A stretch of DNA of 12,299 nucleotides from Pelagibacteraceae bacterium TMED146 (lineage in GTDB: Bacteria > Pseudomonadota > Alphaproteobacteria > Pelagibacterales > Pelagibacteraceae). Positions 8,535 through 12,299 of the stretch are shown here, one piece after another. A program made the translations under genes and the position numbers. Under the pieces are notes generated by a model. The model did no database searches and had not been told where the DNA came from. It saw only the letters and a program-made list of their open reading frames with translations. The first letter of the stretch is position 1; each line of letters begins with the position of its first letter. The DNA lies in the NCBI GenBank assembly GCA_002171085.1, contig NHGV01000007.1:39201-51499 (forward strand), read 5' to 3'.

Positions 8535-9317
8535 CTACGCTGACTTTTCAGTCACCAGCATTTTTTTAATAGAACCAATTGCTTTTGCTGGATTTAAACC
8601 TTTTGGACAGGCATTTGTACAGTTCATTATAGTATGACATCTAAATAACTTTAATTCATCAGCTACTTTCTTTAATCTTTTTTGTCTTTCCTCATCTCGA
8701 CTATCAATGATCCATCTATAAGCCTGTAATAGAACTGCAGGACCTAAATATTTATCACCATTCCACCAATAGCTTGGACAAGAAGTTGAGCAGCACGCAC
8801 ACAAAATACATTCATATAAACCATCTAACTTTGATCTATCCTCTATTGTTTGTAAACCTTCGGTACCATTTGAACTTTTGTTTGATTGCATCCAAGGTTC
8901 AATGGATTGATATTGCTTGTAAAGTTGTTTTAAATTTGGAACTAGATCCTTAATAACAGGCATATGAGGCAAAGGATTAATATTTATATCCCCGTTAATT
9001 TCTCTAGCTGATTTTGTACAAGCAAGTGTATTTGATCCATCAATATTCATTGCACAAGATCCACAGATACCTTCCCGACACGATCTTCTAAATGTTACAG
9101 TTGAGTCAATTTCATTTTTGATTTTTATTAATGCATCTAATACCATGGGACCACAATTATCCATGTCTACTTCATAAGTATCTATACGAGGATTTTCATC
9201 TTTGTCGGGATCCCATCTGTAAACATTAACTTTTTTAATATTTTTTGAATCAGAATCTGATTTAAAATAATTGCCTTCTTTTATTTTTGAATTTTTTGGA
9301 AGATTAAACTGAACCAT
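8535..9317 (-). CDS. sdhB: succinate dehydrogenase iron-sulfur subunit
   Basis: This is the electron-transfer subunit of complex II, carrying electrons from the SdhA flavin through three Fe-S clusters to quinone at the inner membrane. It has 260 residues. The N-terminal plant-type ferredoxin domain has Cys80, Cys85, Cys88 and Cys100 for [2Fe-2S] (CREGICGSC starts at 80). The C-terminal domain has Cys170, Cys173, Cys176 plus Cys237 for [4Fe-4S], and Cys180, Cys227 and Cys233 for [3Fe-4S]. CPSYWWN (180-186) includes the tryptophan pair at the quinone pocket. The ATG is 2 bp after the sdhA stop. It ends with two adjacent in-frame stops, TAG then TAA, before mmsA. Nothing suggests truncation. Confidence 0.98.
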   Translation of the reverse strand: MVQFNLPKNSKIKEGNYFKSDSDSKNIKKVNVYRWDPDKDENPRIDTYEVDMDNCGPMVLDALIKIKNEIDSTVTFRRSCREGICGSCAMNIDGSNTLACTKSAREINGDININPLPHMPVIKDLVPNLKQLYKQYQSIEPWMQSNKSSNGTEGLQTIEDRSKLDGLYECILCACCSTSCPSYWWNGDKYLGPAVLLQAYRWIIDSRDEERQKRLKKVADELKLFRCHTIMNCTNACPKGLNPAKAIGSIKKMLVTEKSA

Positions 9318-9319
9318 AA

Positions 9320-11098
9320 TTAGTATACTCTAGCTTTCGGAGGAAAATATTGAACGTCATTGGTTAAAGTATAATTATGAACATCTCTGTAATTTAGTTT
9401 TACCTTTCCATCTTCGTGCCACGCTAAAGTGTGTTTCATCCAATTATTATCGTCTCTTTCTTTAAAATCTTCTCTTGAATGAGCTCCTCTACTTTCTTTT
9501 CTATTTTCAGCAGAAGCAACTGTCACCTGTGACTGTCTAATTAAATTGTCAAATTCTAACGCTTCGACCAAATCAGTATTAAAAATTATAGATCTGTCTT
9601 TAATAGATATATTATTTAATCCTTGCCAAGGTTCTTGAATTTCATTTAAACCTTCTTTTAATGTTTTGTCAGTTCTAAAGACTGCGCATTTACTTTGCAT
9701 AGTTCTTTGCATTTTATCTCTTAAAACAGATGTTGGCGTATCTCCATCAGCATTTCTCATTTTATCAAATCGATCCAAACATTTTTGTGTCTCTGCATCT
9801 GAAATTTCTTCATGTTTAGAATTAGGTTTAACTTTTTCGGCAGCTCTCACTGCTGCAGCTTTACCAAACACCACAAGATCAATTAAAGAATTTGAACCTA
9901 AACGATTTGCTCCGTGCACAGAAACACACGCAGCTTCACCTACAGCCATTAAACCATCAACAATTGTATCTGAACCATTTACATCTTTGCTTAAAACTTC
10001 CCCGAAATAATTAGTTGGAATTCCGCCCATGTTATAATGAACCGTGGGTAATACTGGTATTGGCTCTTTTGTTACATCAACTCCAGCAAAAACCTTTGCA
10101 GATTCTGATATACCAGGCAATCTTTCTTTTAAAATTTTAGAATCTAAATGATTTAAATGTAAAAAAATATGGTCTTTATTTTTTCCTACACCTCTTCCTT
10201 CATTAATTTCAACTGTCATTGATCTAGAAACAACGTCTCTGGAAGCTAGATCTTTTGCAGAAGGAGCATATCTTTCCATAAATCTCTCGCCTTCAGAATT
10301 TACTAAAAAGCCACCTTCACCTCTACTACCTTCCGTAATTAAACATCCAGCACCATAAATTCCTGTTGGATGAAACTGAACAAACTCCATATCTTGCAAA
10401 GGAAGTCCTGCTCTAAGAACCATTCCACCACCATCACCAGTGCAAGTATGAGCAGAAGTTGCAGAAAAATAAGCTCTTCCGTATCCACCTGTTGCAAGTA
10501 TGACCATCTTTGATCTAAAACGATGAATAGTTCCGTCTTGTAAATTCCATGCAATAATCCCTTGGCACTTTCCATTTTCCATAATTAAATCAAGTGCAAA
10601 ATATTCTATGAAAAATTCAGTATCTCTTTTAAGGGCTTGTCCGTAAAGAGTATGAAGGATAGCGTGACCTGTTCGATCTGCTGCAGCACAAGTTCTTTGA
10701 ACCACACCGTTTCCGTAGTTCTTTGTCATTCCACCAAATGGTCTTTGATAAATTTTACCTTCTTCAGTTCTACTAAATGGAACTCCATATTTTTCAAGTT
10801 CAATAACTGCTTGAGGTGCTTCCTTACATAAAAATTCAATTGCATCTTGATCACCAAGCCAGTCAGCACCTTTTACGGTGTCATACATATGCCATCGCCA
10901 ATCATCTTCACACATATTTCCTAAAGCGGCTGAAATACCACCTTGCGCTGCAGCTGTATGACTTCTTGTTGGAAATACTTTTGAAACACACGCAGTTTTT
11001 AAGCCAGCTTCAGACAAACCAACGGCAGCTCTAAGGCCTGAGCCTCCCGCGCCTACTACAACTACATCGTACTCGTGATTAATTACGTCATAACTCAT
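9320..11098 (-). CDS. sdhA: succinate dehydrogenase flavoprotein subunit
   Basis: This is the catalytic subunit of complex II. It oxidises succinate to fumarate on a covalently bound FAD at the cytoplasmic face of the inner membrane. The protein has 592 residues (E. coli has 588). The FAD-binding fold opens with [14 protein letters not shown] (12-25). [10 protein letters not shown] (45-54) contains His47, the expected covalent flavin attachment site. TEGSRGEGG (about 255-263) follows. Arg287 in ASRDVVSRS matches the proton-transfer arginine, His354 in VHYNMGG and Arg399 in [10 protein letters not shown] match the substrate-binding residues, and the C-terminal helical domain has [11 protein letters not shown]. 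The start is fixed by an ATGA overlap: its ATG (11098-11096) shares bases with the sdhD stop (11097-11095), so the two genes are translationally coupled. Confidence 0.98.
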   Translation of the reverse strand: MSYDVINHEYDVVVVGAGGSGLRAAVGLSEAGLKTACVSKVFPTRSHTAAAQGGISAALGNMCEDDWRWHMYDTVKGADWLGDQDAIEFLCKEAPQAVIELEKYGVPFSRTEEGKIYQRPFGGMTKNYGNGVVQRTCAAADRTGHAILHTLYGQALKRDTEFFIEYFALDLIMENGKCQGIIAWNLQDGTIHRFRSKMVILATGGYGRAYFSATSAHTCTGDGGGMVLRAGLPLQDMEFVQFHPTGIYGAGCLITEGSRGEGGFLVNSEGERFMERYAPSAKDLASRDVVSRSMTVEINEGRGVGKNKDHIFLHLNHLDSKILKERLPGISESAKVFAGVDVTKEPIPVLPTVHYNMGGIPTNYFGEVLSKDVNGSDTIVDGLMAVGEAACVSVHGANRLGSNSLIDLVVFGKAAAVRAAEKVKPNSKHEEISDAETQKCLDRFDKMRNADGDTPTSVLRDKMQRTMQSKCAVFRTDKTLKEGLNEIQEPWQGLNNISIKDRSIIFNTDLVEALEFDNLIRQSQVTVASAENRKESRGAHSREDFKERDDNNWMKHTLAWHEDGKVKLNYRDVHNYTLTNDVQYFPPKARVY

Positions 11099-11424
11099 AA
11101 TCCTAATATAACCATTGCTGAGATAGCGGCAATAGGAATTATTAAAGAAATTAATAATATTAAACCACTAGCTATTTTTTTTACTTTTTCATTATGAATA
11201 TAATCTTCGAATATTTCTCCCATTCCAATTCTCATATGAAAAAATGCTAAAAGAAATAACAAACTTAATATGCTTACATAAATCTTATTATTTAAAAACA
11301 TAACTGCATCTGAATAACTAAATGCCATTAAATTATCAAAATGAAATAAAAACCAAATTAAAAATGGTAATAAAATAACTGCTGCCACTCTTTGTAATAA
11401 CCATTTTGAAACAACGTGATTCAT
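11095..11424 (-). CDS. sdhD: succinate dehydrogenase membrane anchor subunit D
   Basis: This small membrane subunit, with SdhC, anchors complex II, shares the b-type heme and forms the quinone site. I chose the ATG at 11424-11422, which overlaps the sdhC stop by one base (TAATG) and gives 109 residues, [12 protein letters not shown] onward. The longer frame of 113 residues would need a TTG at 11436 inside sdhC. Three hydrophobic segments are visible at about 13-33, 48-66 and 84-108. His63 and the Asp74-Tyr75 pair in FEDYIHNEK have the same 12-residue spacing as His71 and Tyr83 of E. coli SdhD, the heme-side and quinone-site residues. The family is poorly conserved, so the identification rests on these residues and on the position between sdhC and sdhA. 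Confidence 0.92.
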   Translation of the reverse strand: MNHVVSKWLLQRVAAVILLPFLIWFLFHFDNLMAFSYSDAVMFLNNKIYVSILSLLFLLAFFHMRIGMGEIFEDYIHNEKVKKIASGLILLISLIIPIAAISAMVILGL

Positions 11425-11792
11425 TAAAACGCCCAAACCAAAAAAGTTAAAATAAACGATGATAATAAAACAAAAATACCACTTAAATTTGCTGTTTTAA
11501 TTTCATAACCGTAGCCCATATCCCAAAATAAATGCCTAATACCATTTAATAAATGATAAGAAAAAGACCATGTTATGCCTACAAAAATAAACTTACCAAT
11601 AACTGTGGCAGCAAAAATTTCAAAATATTTATAAACATCTTCTCCAAAAAAAAGCATGAAGATCCACAATGCAAAAAACATCATACCCGTTAAGTTAAAT
11701 ATAGATGTCATTCTATGTGTAATGGATAGTAGAGATGACAATTGCCATTTGTAAACTTGCAAGTGTGGAGACAAAGGACTTTCCGATTTCAT
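11424..11792 (-). CDS. sdhC: succinate dehydrogenase cytochrome b556 subunit
   Basis: This is the larger membrane anchor of complex II, holding heme b and part of the quinone site. It has 122 residues with three membrane segments at about 31-50, 62-82 and 102-122. The N-terminal SPLSPHLQVYKW (5-16) is a classic SdhC signature. SITHR gives Ser23 and Arg27 (E. coli Ser27 and Arg31, the quinone-binding residues). SYHLLNGIRHLFWDMGYG (78-95) contains His80, which aligns with the E. coli heme ligand His84. It is the first gene of sdhCDAB, 64 bp after leuB, and its stop is shared with the sdhD start. The ATG at 11792 gives the expected short polar N-terminus. Confidence 0.97.
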   Translation of the reverse strand: MKSESPLSPHLQVYKWQLSSLLSITHRMTSIFNLTGMMFFALWIFMLFFGEDVYKYFEIFAATVIGKFIFVGITWSFSYHLLNGIRHLFWDMGYGYEIKTANLSGIFVLLSSFILTFLVWAF

Positions 11793-11799
11793 AAAGAAT

Positions 11800-11845
11800 A
11801 ATCTAACTGAAAATAAAAATTATTCAAAATCACAATATGTCTCAA
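11800..11845 (-). promoter_or_regulatory. possible sdh operon promoter region
   Basis: The 64-bp leuB-sdhC gap is where an sdh promoter would be expected. Two weak candidates overlap in it on the minus strand. The first is TTGAGA (11845-11840), 15 bp, AATAAT (11824-11819): good hexamers but a short spacer, leaving 26 bp before the ATG. The second is TTGAAT (11827-11822), 16 bp, TAGATT (11805-11800), which ends 7 bp from the ATG. I cannot choose between them, and neither is followed by a Shine-Dalgarno sequence. Confidence 0.25.
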
Positions 11846-11852
11846 TTTGAAT
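11810..11852 (-). terminator. weak hairpin after leuB, possible terminator
   Basis: Four bases after the leuB stop, a 7-bp inverted repeat (ATTCAAA at 11852-11846, TTTGAAT at 11828-11822) encloses a 17-nt loop and is followed by a T-rich run (11819-11810). The position suits a leuB terminator. The stem has a single G-C pair and the loop is long, so stability would be poor. It also overlaps the proposed sdh promoter. Confidence 0.18.
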
Positions 11853-11856
11853 TAAA

Positions 11857-12299
11857 TTACTTTAATTTATCGATGATTGCCGATCCCATTTCAGAAGTTG
11901 AGACTTTTCGCTTTCCATCTTCCATAATATCTGGTGTTCTAAAACCGTCTTTTAGAACTGCCTTCACGGCAGAGTCAATTTCATCAGCAACATCATCTAA
12001 ATCTAACGAATATTTAAGAGCCATTGAAAAACTAAGAATCATTGCAAGTGGATTTGCGATCCCTTGACCAGCAATATCAGGAGCAGACCCGTGACAAGGT
12101 TCATACATTGACCTAATTCTTCCATTTTTATCTTTTTCACTTAATGAGGCAGAAGGTAACATTCCTAAAGATCCAGTTAACATCGCAGCTTCGTCCGAAA
12201 GCATATCTCCAAATAAATTGTCAGTAACAATGACATCAAATTGTTTTGGATTTCTAACAAGTTGCATCGCGCAATTATCAGCTAGCATATGGCTTAGTT
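11857..12299 (-). CDS. leuB: 3-isopropylmalate dehydrogenase, C-terminal part (5' end outside window)
   Basis: This enzyme catalyses the NAD-dependent oxidative decarboxylation of 3-isopropylmalate, the third step of leucine synthesis. Only the last 146 residues are visible; full-length family members have about 360. The frame is open to the window edge: codons for Leu-Ser-His precede the internal Met at 12288, so that Met is not the start. [19 protein letters not shown] and [17 protein letters not shown] hold the Mg/substrate aspartates. GMLPSASL is characteristic of LeuB, as opposed to isocitrate or tartrate dehydrogenases. [19 protein letters not shown] is the NAD adenine-binding loop. It ends with TAA, 64 bp before sdhC on the same strand. 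Confidence 0.95.
   Translation of the reverse strand, partial: LSHMLADNCAMQLVRNPKQFDVIVTDNLFGDMLSDEAAMLTGSLGMLPSASLSEKDKNGRIRSMYEPCHGSAPDIAGQGIANPLAMILSFSMALKYSLDLDDVADEIDSAVKAVLKDGFRTPDIMEDGKRKVSTSEMGSAIIDKLK

Noticed and set aside
8780..8820. Extra cysteine (Cys175) in the SdhB [4Fe-4S] motif [11 protein letters not shown]
   Set aside because: The same cysteine-rich motif occurs in ordinary SdhB proteins such as that of E. coli, so it is not a special feature.
9666..11034. Open frames opposite, or in another frame within, sdhA (including a minus-strand 78-codon frame at 10339-10575)
   Set aside because: SdhA is intact with all expected catalytic residues through this region. These frames are out-of-phase shadows, not a frameshifted or overlapping gene.
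11837..12067. Plus-strand open frame opposite leuB
   Set aside because: It is antisense to the conserved LeuB C-terminal region, including the NAD-binding loop.
1..12299. Search for CRISPR arrays, IS elements, tRNAs, long repeats or toxin-antitoxin pairs
   Set aside because: All spacers are 75 bp or less and the rest is conserved enzyme coding sequence. I saw no direct repeats, transposase motifs or tRNA-like folds.

Overview
The window is about 12.3 kb of AT-rich DNA (roughly one third G+C by eye, not counted). It is almost entirely coding, and every gene lies on the minus strand. The gene content, the order mdh-sucC-sucD-sucA, the sdhCDAB order, the very short spacers and the low G+C suggest a streamlined alphaproteobacterium of the SAR11 / Pelagibacterales kind. 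That placement comes from pattern recognition, not from a search.

In the direction of transcription (high to low coordinates) the window contains: the C-terminal part of leuB (11857-12299, cut by the window edge); a complete succinate dehydrogenase operon sdhC-sdhD-sdhA-sdhB (11792 down to 8535); mmsA, a CoA-acylating (methyl)malonate-semialdehyde dehydrogenase (8521-7028); asd, an aspartate-semialdehyde dehydrogenase of the Escherichia coli type (6975-5857); mdh (5781-4822); sucC (4819-3659); sucD (3658-2783); and sucA (2765 to the left edge, missing its last few dozen residues). No intergenic space exceeds 75 bp. No RNA gene, mobile element, CRISPR array or long repeat is visible.

The genes make a coherent central-metabolism block. 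SucA (with E2 and E3, presumably just beyond the left edge) makes succinyl-CoA. SucCD converts it to succinate with NTP formation. SdhCDAB oxidises succinate to fumarate and feeds quinone. Mdh makes oxaloacetate. MmsA delivers propionyl-CoA or acetyl-CoA from valine, beta-alanine or similar substrates. Asd draws off aspartyl phosphate, which derives from oxaloacetate, for Lys/Thr/Met and cell-wall synthesis. LeuB belongs to leucine synthesis.

Translation signals are minimal. Stops and starts overlap or abut (TAATG at sdhC/sdhD, ATGA at sdhD/sdhA, TAA-ATG at sucC/sucD), sucC starts with TTG, and convincing Shine-Dalgarno sequences are mostly absent. The best promoter-like sequence is TTGAAA-N18-TATAAT between sucD and sucA. 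Weaker candidates precede sdhC, asd and mdh.

I found no undescribed biological system. The points most worth a second look are the E. coli-type asd inside an alphaproteobacterial TCA cluster, the possible separate promoter for sucA, and the tight linkage of mmsA to sdh.
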